This document shows positions 52,920 through 62,055 of a stretch of 64,000 nt of DNA, one piece after another. The translations under genes and the position numbers were made by a program. The DNA is taken from assembly GCF_040957575.1 (NCBI RefSeq), contig NZ_CP162602.1:806001-870000 (forward strand), given 5' to 3'. Each line of letters opens with the position of its first letter. The stretch's first letter is position 1. The stretch comes from Vibrio sp. HB236076. GTDB lineage: Bacteria; Pseudomonadota; Gammaproteobacteria; Enterobacterales; Vibrionaceae. The notes beneath the pieces are model-generated. The model searched no databases. It was not told the DNA's origin and worked only from the letters and a program-made list of their open reading frames with translations.

Positions 52920-53648
52920 CTACTTCATAACAAAAAGGCTTTCGTAAATCGCCACACTGCCCGATACCGAGCACAACAACAAGGCTGAATACCTCACGGT
53001 TTGCTTGGGTAAGTGTTCTGTGGTTTTAATCGCCAAAAAGAACCCCGCCATCGTCGCCGGAATCAACGGGACACTCATGTAAATATGTGACCATGTCACA
53101 TGTCCTAATACAACCAAAACCGCAATCGATATTAAAGAGCTGGCAATAAAAAAGGCCGACAAATTGGCGCGCAACGAATGCGCTTCTTGATGTTGAAGTA
53201 ATAACGCCATCGGTGGGCCACCAATCGCACTACTGGTCCCAAATAAACCAGAAAAGAACCCCGCAACCGCCATACGCCTTGGTGTGGGTTCATAGCGAAT
53301 CGGCATTAAACTCACCAACACCGCCACTAACACCAGAACGCCAACCCACATCGACAGCACAGAACTAGAAACCCAGACTAATAAACCCGCGCCCAACAAC
53401 GACCCAGGTACTCTGCCAAGCAGCGCCATTTTCAACTGCCCAATTTTAATACTGCGACGATGACGGACCGCCCCCAACAATGCGACCGTGAACGCACTGA
53501 TAATGATCGGTAAAGGGACCCACTGCGGGTCGAGTATGATCAAGACCGGCGCGGCAATAATTGCCAACCCAAAGCCAATCGCCGTTTGTACATAAGCACC
53601 AATAAAAATCACCAACATCGGCAACCACAATTCCTCTATACTCATCAT
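52920..53648 (-). CDS. TauE/SafE-family transporter
   Basis: This 242-residue protein has about seven or eight hydrophobic segments with AYVQTAIGFGLAIIAAPVLI and SGLFGTSSAIGGPPMALLLQ, the TauE repeat motif in each half. Family members export sulfite or other organosulfonate-derived anions. The stretch for residues about 180-196 is encoded by DNA that recurs almost unchanged as a 48-bp intergenic repeat at 53882-53929 and contains GGGACACTCA, so part of this coding sequence belongs to the repeat family. Confidence 0.82.
   Translation of the reverse strand: MMSIEELWLPMLVIFIGAYVQTAIGFGLAIIAAPVLIILDPQWVPLPIIISAFTVALLGAVRHRRSIKIGQLKMALLGRVPGSLLGAGLLVWVSSSVLSMWVGVLVLVAVLVSLMPIRYEPTPRRMAVAGFFSGLFGTSSAIGGPPMALLLQHQEAHSLRANLSAFFIASSLISIAVLVVLGHVTWSHIYMSVPLIPATMAGFFLAIKTTEHLPKQTVRYSALLLCSVSGSVAIYESLFVMK
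53061..53108 (+). repeat. 48-bp repeat copy inside the tauE gene
   Basis: It contains GGGACACTCA followed by a perfect palindrome ATGTGAC-CAT-GTCACAT and ends TGTCCTAA. It matches 53882-53929 at 47 of 48 positions, in the same orientation. Confidence 0.85.
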
Positions 53649-54332
53649 TTCAGGACAGCCACCTATTTCATCAAAATCATCATTAAACCATTACCCATCG
53701 TGGTCTTCTCAACCCAACCATGTTCAGGACACCCATACATTTACGATCACTTGCAAAGGACATCTCTCGACGCGACACCTACCCGGACACACACAAAATT
53801 TCACAACACTTTTAAGACAACCACAAGCTTCAAAACTGTGCCCCCCATGAATCAACGGGATGGAATCAACGGGACACTCAGAATCAACGGGACACTCATA
53901 TAAATATGTGACCATGTCACATGTCCTAAAAAACGTTGAGGACAGTCATAAAAACAACGACAACGCCATTGTCTAGACAGGCATGAACTTTTAGCCACAC
54001 TAATCTACAACAAAGCTCCGGACACTCAACAAAGATCCGGACACTTAAGGATACATATACTCACAGCAGTTGCGGACAGTCATAAAACAGTCCAAACATA
54101 ATATCAGGGACAGACACCGAGTGAGTTATTGGCAACCACTTTCTCTCACTATCGCACTCAATTTAGGTCCATCGTTCATATCGCACAATAGTGTACTTTA
54201 ATCGGTTGATAAAGGCGTTAACTTTTACAACAATGACAATTATTTAGCATAATCGTCTATCAAAAAGTCTTCCTCTCTCGGTCGCTTATCGATACAATTG
54301 GTTTCACATTAATGTATTAAGGAAGATACCTA
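53649..54332. other. 684-bp gene-free region packed with GGACA motifs
   Basis: Eleven GGACA heads lie on the plus strand between 53653 and 54116 (starts 53653, 53727, 53758, 53785, 53872, 53890, 53940, 54020, 54039, 54074, 54108). Around 53860-53900 an 18-bp unit GAATCAACGGGACACTCA is tandemly repeated. The 48-bp tauE-like repeat follows at 53882-53929. 54117-54332 holds the upstream region of the LysE gene and no further motif. Confidence 0.7.
53882..53929 (+). repeat. 48-bp intergenic copy of the tauE-internal repeat
   Basis: Identical to 53061-53108 except for one base (G to A at position 19). The tauE reading frame is not continued around it, so it is a copied fragment and not a second gene. 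Confidence 0.85.
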
Positions 54333-54950
54333 GTGAACAGCGCGTTACTTGCCATGTTTATCCCAACCTTTTTCTTTGTATCAATCACCCCTGGTATGTG
54401 CATGACTCTGGCATTGAGTTTAGGGATGAGTATTGGCTATAAACGCACCTTGTGGATGATGGCCGGCGAAGTTGTTGGCGTGGCGTTAGTGGCTATCGCC
54501 GCCGTCATTGGAGTAGCGACAGTGATGCTCAACTACCCAATGTTGTTCATTGGATTTAAGATCATAGGGGCGAGCTATTTATTCTATTTAGGAGTTCAAC
54601 TTTGGCTTTCAAGAGGCAAATTGGCTCTTTCTCAAGAAACCAAGACTCAACAAGGCACAGATTGGGAGTTGGTTGTGCAAGGTTTTGTTACCGCTATCGC
54701 CAACCCTAAAGGCTGGGCATTTATGGTGTCTTTGTTACCTCCATTTATCGACCAAAGCCATGCTCTCACACCACAACTGGCTTTTTTAGTTTCCATCATC
54801 ATGTTATCTGAGTTCATCTGTATGACATTATACGCCACTGGCGGTAAAGGCTTAAAAAAACTCCTCGGGGATGACAAAAACGTACGCTTGATGAACCGCA
54901 TTGCCGGCTCACTGATGATGATGGTTGCCATTTGGTTAGTCATGAGCTGA
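54333..54950 (+). CDS. LysE-family amino-acid exporter
   Basis: The GTG at 54333 has AAGGAAG 8 bases upstream. The 205-residue protein has about six hydrophobic segments with the LysE/RhtB motif FFFVSITPGMCMTLALSLGM near the N-terminus (normally TPGP; here TPGM) and VTAIANPKGWAFMVSLLPPF. Members export amino acids or homoserine-type molecules by proton antiport. It is convergent with fecD at 13 bp. Substrate is not evident. Confidence 0.88.
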   Translation: MNSALLAMFIPTFFFVSITPGMCMTLALSLGMSIGYKRTLWMMAGEVVGVALVAIAAVIGVATVMLNYPMLFIGFKIIGASYLFYLGVQLWLSRGKLALSQETKTQQGTDWELVVQGFVTAIANPKGWAFMVSLLPPFIDQSHALTPQLAFLVSIIMLSEFICMTLYATGGKGLKKLLGDDKNVRLMNRIAGSLMMMVAIWLVMS

Positions 54951-54963
54951 TCAAACCTCTGAA

Positions 54964-55917
54964 TTACTTCATTTTAGACAATAAATACAAAAAATACGGC
55001 GCCCCTAACAACGCCGTCATAATACCAGCCGGGATATCCAGGGGCGGCGAAATATTGCGTGCGAGCAAATCGGCAAACAGTAGCAACAAACTGCCGACTA
55101 ACATGGAAACTGCGATCAGTTGGAAGTGATTTCCCCCCACGAGACGACGAGCAATATGAGGCGAGACCAATCCCAAAAATGCCAGTGGACCACAAACCGC
55201 CACCGACACCGACGTTAGCAAGACCGCGAGTAATAATACCCCCAACCGTGTCTTGTTGACTTTCACACCCAGGTTAATGGCTTTTTCATCTCCAATCGCA
55301 TATAAGTCGAGTCTTTTACTACAACTGATGGCCACAGGTAACAGCAGACACCAAGGCAGCAATAACGTCACTTGAGTCCACCCTCTTGCCCACAAACTGC
55401 CCGTCAGCCACAGCAGGGCCTGGTTAATATCCACTTTTTGCGTCAGCATTAAAAAATCGATGACTGATCCCAAAAGCGCAGCCAAAGCGACTCCGGTCAA
55501 TGCAAACTCAATAGGCTTGTGTAACCGACGACAAAACACCAATAAAACCCCCGCAGCAACCAAGCCTCCCACAAGCGCCACCCAGGGCAATAAATACACC
55601 GAGCCATTCGGCATATAGAGCATAAAAAAGACCGCAGCCAGACCGGCGCCATGGCTGATCCCTAAAATATCAGGCGATGCCAATGAGTTTCTGACCACGC
55701 CTTGGACCAATGCACCAGAGGCACCTAAGAAAGCACCAACCATGAGTGCGAGTAGTACCCTTGGCAACCGATAGTCATACAAGGTAAATTGATGAGCAGA
55801 ATCACTGGGCTGCCAAAGCTCATGCCACGCTAAATCAACGGCGCCCATTTTTAAGTTGGCGATACATAACGCCATAATGCCAAGGGAAAGATAAAGATAC
55901 ACAGAAGATTTTTGCAC
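54964..55917 (-). CDS. fecD: Iron(III)-siderophore/dicitrate ABC permease (FecD-like)
   Basis: This 317-residue protein begins at a GTG whose G is shared with the TAG stop of fecC. About nine hydrophobic segments and the FecCD signature are visible: YRLPRVLLALMVGAFLGASG, LASPDILGISHGAGLA, CGPLAFLGLVSPHIARRLVG and ADLLARNISPPLDIPAGIMT. It pairs with FecC as the inner-membrane channel. The expected next gene, the fecE ATPase, is absent: the convergent LysE gene starts 13 bp away. Confidence 0.85.
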   Translation of the reverse strand: MQKSSVYLYLSLGIMALCIANLKMGAVDLAWHELWQPSDSAHQFTLYDYRLPRVLLALMVGAFLGASGALVQGVVRNSLASPDILGISHGAGLAAVFFMLYMPNGSVYLLPWVALVGGLVAAGVLLVFCRRLHKPIEFALTGVALAALLGSVIDFLMLTQKVDINQALLWLTGSLWARGWTQVTLLLPWCLLLPVAISCSKRLDLYAIGDEKAINLGVKVNKTRLGVLLLAVLLTSVSVAVCGPLAFLGLVSPHIARRLVGGNHFQLIAVSMLVGSLLLLFADLLARNISPPLDIPAGIMTALLGAPYFLYLLSKMK

Positions 55918-56906
55918 TACTTCTTCCTAACCAAATAAAAGAAACTCGGAGCGCCAATTAACGCAATAATCGCCCCAGCAGGCGTCTCTATGGGATAGGC
56001 CACCCAACGACTTAATACGTCGGCAGTTAAGCACAGTGAGCCACCAATTAAAGCGCTAATTGGGATGATGAATCGATGATCGTACCCAATCAAATAGCGT
56101 GCTAAATGTGGTACTAATAAACCAATAAAGCCGATGCTGCCCACCGCGCTGATGCAAACGGCAACCATAACTAAAATGATGAGGCCTGTGACCCATTTTA
56201 TCGTATTCAAAGACAAACCTAAGCTCTGCGCATTTTCTTCGCCAATCGCTAAGAGGTTGAGTTTTGGGGAAATAATCACTGACAATAACAAACAAATCAG
56301 TAATGGCAAAGTGATGGTTTGTAAGGTGGGCCAATCAGCACTGATCAATGATCCCGCCAGCCAAGCGAGAATATTGGCCGCTTTTTCTTCTTCAAGCAGC
56401 ATAATTAATTTGGTTAAGGACATGCACAAAGCCGACACCGCAATCCCGGCAAGAACAAGCCGTGCTCGATGAGAAGGGCCAGACAATACCCCGCCGAGCA
56501 ACATGACAATGCACCATGCAAGGCAACCGCCAATCATTGCCGCAAAAAAAGAAGAAAAAACACTATCAAAAGCCCATACTGTCGTGACCAAAGCAACCGC
56601 GAGAGAAGCCCCTGCATTCACACCTAACACACTTGGTGAGGCTAAAGGATTGCGTGTCATTGCTTGCATCAACACCCCGGCAACGGCAAGACTGGCTCCG
56701 ACCAACCAAGCCGTTATCGCTCTTGGTAAGCGAATTTGTTCAACGATCATGGCTCCCATCGTCGTCGGCTCAAAACTTAAAGCATCCTTTATATCAATGA
56801 CGCTTATGTGGATGGGGCTAAACGTTCGCAAGCTGAAGATCAGCATAACAATGCTTATCAATACAAACCCCAAACACAGACTGCTAAAACGAAGATTAGC
56901 CTTCAT
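55917..56906 (-). CDS. fecC: Iron(III)-siderophore/dicitrate ABC permease (FecC-like)
   Basis: This 329-residue protein has about nine or ten hydrophobic segments and the FecCD pattern: IRLPRAITAWLVGASLAVAG, NPLASPSVLGVNAGASLAVA, GSIGFIGLLVPHLARYLIGY and PIETPAGAIIALIGAPSFFY. It resembles E. coli FecC along its length, including LLEEEKAANILAWLAGSL. The start overlaps the fecB end by 11 bp. Confidence 0.87.
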   Translation of the reverse strand: MKANLRFSSLCLGFVLISIVMLIFSLRTFSPIHISVIDIKDALSFEPTTMGAMIVEQIRLPRAITAWLVGASLAVAGVLMQAMTRNPLASPSVLGVNAGASLAVALVTTVWAFDSVFSSFFAAMIGGCLAWCIVMLLGGVLSGPSHRARLVLAGIAVSALCMSLTKLIMLLEEEKAANILAWLAGSLISADWPTLQTITLPLLICLLLSVIISPKLNLLAIGEENAQSLGLSLNTIKWVTGLIILVMVAVCISAVGSIGFIGLLVPHLARYLIGYDHRFIIPISALIGGSLCLTADVLSRWVAYPIETPAGAIIALIGAPSFFYLVRKK

Positions 56907-57831
56907 GGTTTGACTGACTCAATAAGTCTAACACCTGTTGTGCAATCAGCTCTGCTGAGATAACACTGCGACTTCTCGACCACAGCTGCCCGTCAACCAG
57001 ATACATTTCCTCGGATTTAGCGGCCGACATAAATTGCCATAAAGGCTGTGTTTGCCATTGCTCAAATATCGGTTCTGACGACGCTTTAGCATAAAACAAG
57101 ACATCTGGATTGACGGCAAGAAACTGCTCAAGGTTAATTTGCTGAGTGGCCATTTTTTTTGCAAAGAAAGGAGGATTTTGAAATCCAAGCGCCTTTAGGA
57201 CACCACCGGCATAAGACATGTTAGGGTGCGCCGAAAAGACGTTCTCAAGTGCTGAACCAAACAACGCAGTTTGACCATTCATCCCCATCGCATTGAGCTG
57301 TTGTCGATAGCTCGCCATACGTTGCTGGTGCAGTGCCAGGCGTTTTTTCATCACACGGCCACGACCAACGACGTCAGCGATAATTTGAGCAGACGCTAAG
57401 TTATTTTGATAAGTCTCTCTTCTCGAAGCCAACATCAGTGTCGGTGCTATTTTTTCTAAATCTTTTTTGATCGCAGCATGCCGACTCGGATCAGCAATGA
57501 TTAAGTCTGGCGCCAATTCAGCGATCACTTCCAGGCTTGGTTGTGCTCGACTGCCTACCGAAGTCCAAGCCCCAAAGTGCTGGCGAACTTGAGGTATTAA
57601 ACGATTAGGGTCATTATCGTCGGCAATACCAACCGGCGTAATATCGAGCAATGCCAAAGCCCCAGCAAAAGAATATTCCAAAACAACAATGCGTTTGGGC
57701 TGACTATCTAACGTAAAAGTACCTTGTTGATCTTGCACGGTAACCGGAAAAGACTGAACGCCAAAAGAGCTAAGAATCAAAATTGAAAGCATTACCAAAG
57801 GCATAAGCCAAGTAAAAAAAGGACGAGTCAT
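56896..57831 (-). CDS. fecB: Iron(III)-dicitrate-type periplasmic binding protein (FecB-like)
   Basis: This 311-residue protein has a signal peptide (about 1-27) and a class III binding-protein fold. Its first half follows E. coli FecB closely: VQDQQGTFTLDSQPKRIVVL, GIADDNDPNRLIPQVRQH and SVGSRAQPSLEVIAELAPDL with IIADPSRHA. It should deliver ferric citrate or a related siderophore to FecCD. No fecA receptor or fecI/fecR is upstream; the region there is repeat-filled. Confidence 0.88.
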   Translation of the reverse strand: MTRPFFTWLMPLVMLSILILSSFGVQSFPVTVQDQQGTFTLDSQPKRIVVLEYSFAGALALLDITPVGIADDNDPNRLIPQVRQHFGAWTSVGSRAQPSLEVIAELAPDLIIADPSRHAAIKKDLEKIAPTLMLASRRETYQNNLASAQIIADVVGRGRVMKKRLALHQQRMASYRQQLNAMGMNGQTALFGSALENVFSAHPNMSYAGGVLKALGFQNPPFFAKKMATQQINLEQFLAVNPDVLFYAKASSEPIFEQWQTQPLWQFMSAAKSEEMYLVDGQLWSRSRSVISAELIAQQVLDLLSQSNHEG

Positions 57832-58269
57832 GATGATATAGTTTCTAAATGAAAATTATTATGATTTAACCTCGACATTATGCCCTAGCTTCAACTCAAA
57901 GGCGAGTTGCGGCTGAGAATTTACTCAATCACCCGCAGCGACACTCCCCAATCTACAGGACAGTCAATATCTATAGGACAGTCAACAATCTCTATCAAAC
58001 GGTGAAAAAATACTGTGGGACAGTCACAAAATTAACCGTATCACACCCGGAGCAGTTTCCCCTTCTGTAAAACCACCTTAAACGGCTTCATTATTACTTA
58101 ACTGAGAACAAGTGATCATTGGGACAGTCATGATCACTAGGCTGTTAACCATTTCTTTTACCAACAAAATATTATCTAAATCTTACCAAATGCTATTGAC
58201 ATCTTTGACAGTTTTCAACAATGCGTCTAATGTTATTACTGTATATAAAAACAGACTGGACATACTGCC
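57832..58269. other. Gene-free region with GGACAGTCA motifs upstream of the transposase
   Basis: Four GGACAGTCA motifs lie at 57958-57966, 57976-57984, 58018-58026 and 58122-58130, all on the plus strand, pointing at the RAYT gene. The last is the loop of a 9-bp stem (58111-58138). A partial ACTGGACATAC motif sits just before the transposase ATG. Confidence 0.75.
58111..58138 (+). repeat. Hairpin with GGACAGTC exposed in the loop
   Basis: AGTGATCAT (58111-58119) and ATGATCACT (58130-58138) form a perfect 9-bp stem around the 10-base loop TGGGACAGTC. It is a plausible single-strand substrate for the adjacent transposase. Confidence 0.65.
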
Positions 58270-59262
58270 ATGACTCAAGCTCGTTCTTCGCTGATTTCTC
58301 TGCAAGACACACCTTATTACCACTGTATCTCTCGTTGCGTCCGAAAAGCGTATTTATGCGGCGAAGATCAGCAAAGTGGTCAGTGCTTCGATCATCGTAA
58401 AATATGGCTAATAGAGAGAATCAGGCTACTATCTCAAGTATTCTCTATCGATATTTGTGCCTACGCCATTATGTCTAATCATTATCATTTAGTGCTTCAC
58501 GTCGATGAAAAAAAAGCAAAAGGCTGGTCTAATTATCAAGTGATACAACGTTGGACCAAACTTTATCGTCCTTTGCCCTTGATAGAGCGATATTCAAACA
58601 ATGAATTGACGGAAAAACCTGAAATAGATTGTGCGGAGAAAATAATTCATCAATGGCGAGAAAGACTGATGGATATCTCATGGTTTATGAAAAACCTTAA
58701 TGAGTACATTGCTCGCCAAGCCAACAAAGAAGACCAATGTACCGGACGGTTTTGGGAAGGACGCTTTAAATCTCAAGCTCTACTTGATGAGCGGGCGCTG
58801 TTAAGTTGTATGGCTTATGTAGACTTAAACCCGGTACATTCAGGCTTAGTAAATCGACTCGAGGACAGCGAATTTACCTCAATTTATGAACGATTACACG
58901 GTTATGCTTGCAAGCAAGATTCGGGGAGAGGGCAAGTACAAAGCCTGGCTCGAACAAAACTGTTTGGGTTTTTAGGCAATCAAAGAGCAAAACAGCCGTG
59001 TAAAGGGTTAGCATTTTCATTACTTGACTATTTTGAAATGGTTGACGTTTTGGGTCACGCCATTCGACCAGATAAATGTGGCTCATTACTTGTTAGCCCT
59101 TGTACTTTACTCCAAGAACTTCAACTCGACAGTGACGAATGGTTAACTATATCAGCGCAATTTGGCCGTCATTTCACCTGTGCAGTAGGTGGAATCAATG
59201 AGCTTAGATACTTTGCACAACACACTCGGCGAGCCTGGGTCAGGCAAGTACGCATTAGATAA
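58270..59262 (+). CDS. REP-associated tyrosine transposase (RAYT, Y1_Tnp family)
   Basis: This 330-residue protein has a Y1 transposase core (about 10-200): YYHCISRCVRKAYLCGED, the metal-binding HUH motif at His71/His73 in AYAIMSNHYHLVLHV, the likely catalytic Tyr146 in NLNEYIARQANK, and GRFWEGRFKSQALLDERALL followed by AYVDLNPV. E. coli TnpA-REP is about 165 residues, so this belongs to a longer subgroup with a C-terminal extension of unknown role. RAYTs cleave single-stranded REP hairpins at a conserved head. GGACAGTCA motifs lie on the plus strand upstream and mostly inverted downstream, which makes this family its probable substrate. It is a single-copy gene here, with no IS ends. Confidence 0.9.
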   Translation: MTQARSSLISLQDTPYYHCISRCVRKAYLCGEDQQSGQCFDHRKIWLIERIRLLSQVFSIDICAYAIMSNHYHLVLHVDEKKAKGWSNYQVIQRWTKLYRPLPLIERYSNNELTEKPEIDCAEKIIHQWRERLMDISWFMKNLNEYIARQANKEDQCTGRFWEGRFKSQALLDERALLSCMAYVDLNPVHSGLVNRLEDSEFTSIYERLHGYACKQDSGRGQVQSLARTKLFGFLGNQRAKQPCKGLAFSLLDYFEMVDVLGHAIRPDKCGSLLVSPCTLLQELQLDSDEWLTISAQFGRHFTCAVGGINELRYFAQHTRRAWVRQVRIR

Positions 59263-59839
59263 CAATAACTTAATACCGATGAATTAGCCTGGGCAGAGCG
59301 CTACCCCTGTTTATTGTCTCACTTACTGATTTATTGTACCAACTCACATCAGCGACCTAAACGTTGTCTCACATACCCAAGTCATTCCCCCAATCAAAGT
59401 GAGCAGGCGATCGTATGATCGTTTTATGTCAAAAACTCAATTTATAAGGACAATTTATAAGGACAGTCATCTTCCACTGTCACACATCATGGTAAATAGA
59501 AAATAAAATTATTAATTAACATACTTATTTAAAATGATTTTTTAAAAGTTTTTAATGTTGAGAATAAAATGTTTTCAGGGTATTAATTGAGTGTCCATTT
59601 TTCCGTTGCTTGAGCTTGTGAGCTGTCTCAATATGCTTTGAAGAGATACTCACCTACTTTTTGACTGTACTATTGAACTTGGACAGTGCTATTGAACTGT
59701 TCTGCTGAGTTTGATGTGATTAAACTTTCTGTGTGTCCACAAAAAAGAGTGATTGTGGATGTTAGCTGCTCACAAAAACATGAGTGTCCCCTTGATGAAT
59801 TTATGAGTGTCCACCTGATTTTTCTATTGTCTCGATCAA
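59263..59839. other. Gene-free region downstream of the transposase with inverted motifs
   Basis: A tandem AATTTATAAGGACA (14 bp, twice, about 59439-59466) ends in GGACAGTCA at 59461-59469 (plus). Further on, TGAGTGTCC (the complement of GGACACTCA) occurs at 59588-59596, 59781-59789 and 59804-59812, and TGTGTCC near 59733. No gene is seen; a short minus frame is only repeat sequence. Confidence 0.7.
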
Positions 59840-60736
59840 TTACTGTTTTAAACGCCATGGTGCATGGTAAACATTAAACGTCTCTGAGCGGGTAAACCCA
59901 ATCAGCGTGAGATCAAAACGCTGGGCAACTTGAATCGCTAGACTCGACGGTGCACCGACAGCGATAATGACACAAACGCCCGTGACCAACGCTTTTTGCA
60001 TCAGCTCAAAACTGACACGCCCACTCAATACCAATACCCCTTGGGGATGCCACCGCTCGTGAGTAAGAAGATACCCGGTCACTTTATCCAATGCATTATG
60101 GCGTCCGACATCTTCCATGACGCATTGCCAATCACCTTGTGACCAATAACCGATGCCGTGAACGGCCCCCGTGGCAGCAAAGAGTACTTGTTGCTCTTTG
60201 AGCTCGTTGACAAGTCGCTTGACTCGTTCTGGTTTCAACCAATGCGAAGCCGTGTCTAAACAAGGCGAAAGTGTCAGCTGTAATCCTTTTAAAGTGTTTA
60301 TACCGCAAATACCACAACTGGAGTGACTGACTTGATGGCGTGAACTCTGAGCGAGTTTTGGCACTGTATCTGGCGTGAAGATCACCAATTGATGATTGGC
60401 AGACCAGGTAGTGTGATCGTCATAATCTTGGATAACTTGGACAGAACAAAGAGAATCAATCACACCTTGGTTAATCAACAAACCGCGAATGAGATAAGTA
60501 TCCATACCTGGCGTTCGCATCGTGACAAGCCATGGTTTGATGATTTCCTTATCCCCTTCCTGCCATTGCAAGCTAATTTGTAGCGGTTCTTCAACGATCA
60601 CTTGATCGATACTTTGATTCGAGTGATTAATGTGATTGATATGGATCTTGGCCACATCCGCCAATGCTTTGGTTGTCATAACGCTATCGAGCCGCCAATT
60701 TAAAGTGCTCAAAGGAACATACTCTGAGCTTAGCAT
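59840..60736 (-). CDS. fdhD: Formate dehydrogenase accessory sulfurtransferase
   Basis: The start is uncertain: the ATG at 60736 gives 298 residues, and the ATG at 60679 (MTTKALADVAKIHI) gives 279; neither has a clear Shine-Dalgarno sequence. The FdhD pattern is intact: VEEPLQISLQW, PGMDTYLIRGLLINQGVI, HSSCGICGINTLKGLQ with the paired cysteines that take sulfur from IscS, FAATGAVHGIGYW and MEDVGRHNALDKVTGYLL. It sulfurates the molybdenum cofactor of formate dehydrogenases. No formate dehydrogenase gene is in this window. Confidence 0.9.
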   Translation of the reverse strand: MLSSEYVPLSTLNWRLDSVMTTKALADVAKIHINHINHSNQSIDQVIVEEPLQISLQWQEGDKEIIKPWLVTMRTPGMDTYLIRGLLINQGVIDSLCSVQVIQDYDDHTTWSANHQLVIFTPDTVPKLAQSSRHQVSHSSCGICGINTLKGLQLTLSPCLDTASHWLKPERVKRLVNELKEQQVLFAATGAVHGIGYWSQGDWQCVMEDVGRHNALDKVTGYLLTHERWHPQGVLVLSGRVSFELMQKALVTGVCVIIAVGAPSSLAIQVAQRFDLTLIGFTRSETFNVYHAPWRLKQ

Positions 60737-60876
60737 CAGTGCAAGTATTTGAGACTCCCGTGGCTTTACATTAGATTTACACAGCTAATACGTTGATTTA
60801 CGGTTTTTTTCGTTATAATTGACCGATACTTTTCTTTTTGGTCCTCCAGTTACATGGCGATATGCCGTAGACACTT

Positions 60877-62052
60877 ATGAAAAAACAATCCAAGTACCTT
60901 CTATTTATTATCGTCTTTATCGCGCTCATCGGTGGCACGGTTTATTTTTATTGGCGCCCTACCCCAGCTCCAGAATACGTGACCGAGCCCGTTCGTTACG
61001 GCTCAATTGAACAAACGGTCCTCGCCAATGGGATGATCCACGCCTCTAAACTCGTTTCAGTGGGTTCACAAGTGTCTGGCCAGATCAAAACGCTCGCCGT
61101 ATCGCTAGGTCAAAAGGTAAAAAAAGGCGATTTAATCGCTCAAATCGATGATTTAACCCAGCGCAACACCTTAAAAGAAGCTCAAGCCTCATTGCAGAGT
61201 ATTGATGCACAACTTAACGCCAAAAAAGCGCAAATCGAACAGGCAAAACTCGAATTTGAACGTCAGACTCGAATGTTAAAAGACAAGGCCAGTTCACAAG
61301 CCGACTTCGAGTCGGCCAAGGCGACATATCAGGTCTATCAGGCTGAATATCAACAATTATTGGCGGAAAGAAAGCAAGCGGTGATCAGCGTCGACAGCGC
61401 CAAACTCGATCTTAGCTACACCACCATTACCGCCACCATGGATGGCACGGTGGTTTACACCAGTGTATCTGAAGGCCAAACCGTCAATGCCAGTCAAAGT
61501 ACCCCGACCATTGTCGAGCTTGCCAATCTAGACCAAATGACCATCAAAGCGGAAATTTCAGAAGCCGATGTCATTAATGTCAAACCCGGCCAAGCGGTGT
61601 ACTTCACCATTCTCGGTCAATCTCAGCACCCCTTTCACACCACAGTGCGCGCCATTGAACCGGGTCCTACGTTGATGGATGGCGATGACAGCGATCTGAC
61701 CTCAAGCGATGATGATGCGATTTATTACAATGGGTTATTTGATGTCGATAACCCAGACCAACAACTCCGTATCGGTATGACAGCGCAAGTCTCTATTGTC
61801 CTTGAGAAGGCCGAACACACGTTACTGGTGCCCGCTCAAGTACTGAAACCTGGTAAAAGGCCTGGACGTTATAATGTGCCTATCCTTGAAGATGGTCAGC
61901 TAGTCAACAAGCCGGTCAAAGTAGGCATTAACAATAAAATACAAGCACAGATCTTAGAAGGGTTAAACGAAGGGGATCGCGTTATCTTGGGTGCACCTTC
62001 ACAAAATGCAAGCCAGTCTGGACGTCGCTCTGGCCCACCAATGAGGTTTTAA
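60877..62052 (+). CDS. macA: Periplasmic adaptor of a MacAB-type efflux system
   Basis: This 391-residue protein has an N-terminal membrane anchor (about 6-27), a lipoyl/barrel-sandwich half (GQVSGQIKTLAV-type SVGSQVSGQIKTLAVSLGQK), a coiled-coil hairpin (SLQSIDAQLNAKKAQIEQAK and onward) and beta domains with YTTITATMDGTVVYTSVSEG. The C-terminal domain has LVNKPVKVGINNKIQAQILE. It links MacB to an outer-membrane channel such as TolC. macB follows 3 bp downstream. Confidence 0.9.
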   Translation: MKKQSKYLLFIIVFIALIGGTVYFYWRPTPAPEYVTEPVRYGSIEQTVLANGMIHASKLVSVGSQVSGQIKTLAVSLGQKVKKGDLIAQIDDLTQRNTLKEAQASLQSIDAQLNAKKAQIEQAKLEFERQTRMLKDKASSQADFESAKATYQVYQAEYQQLLAERKQAVISVDSAKLDLSYTTITATMDGTVVYTSVSEGQTVNASQSTPTIVELANLDQMTIKAEISEADVINVKPGQAVYFTILGQSQHPFHTTVRAIEPGPTLMDGDDSDLTSSDDDAIYYNGLFDVDNPDQQLRIGMTAQVSIVLEKAEHTLLVPAQVLKPGKRPGRYNVPILEDGQLVNKPVKVGINNKIQAQILEGLNEGDRVILGAPSQNASQSGRRSGPPMRF

Positions 62053-62055
62053 TTG

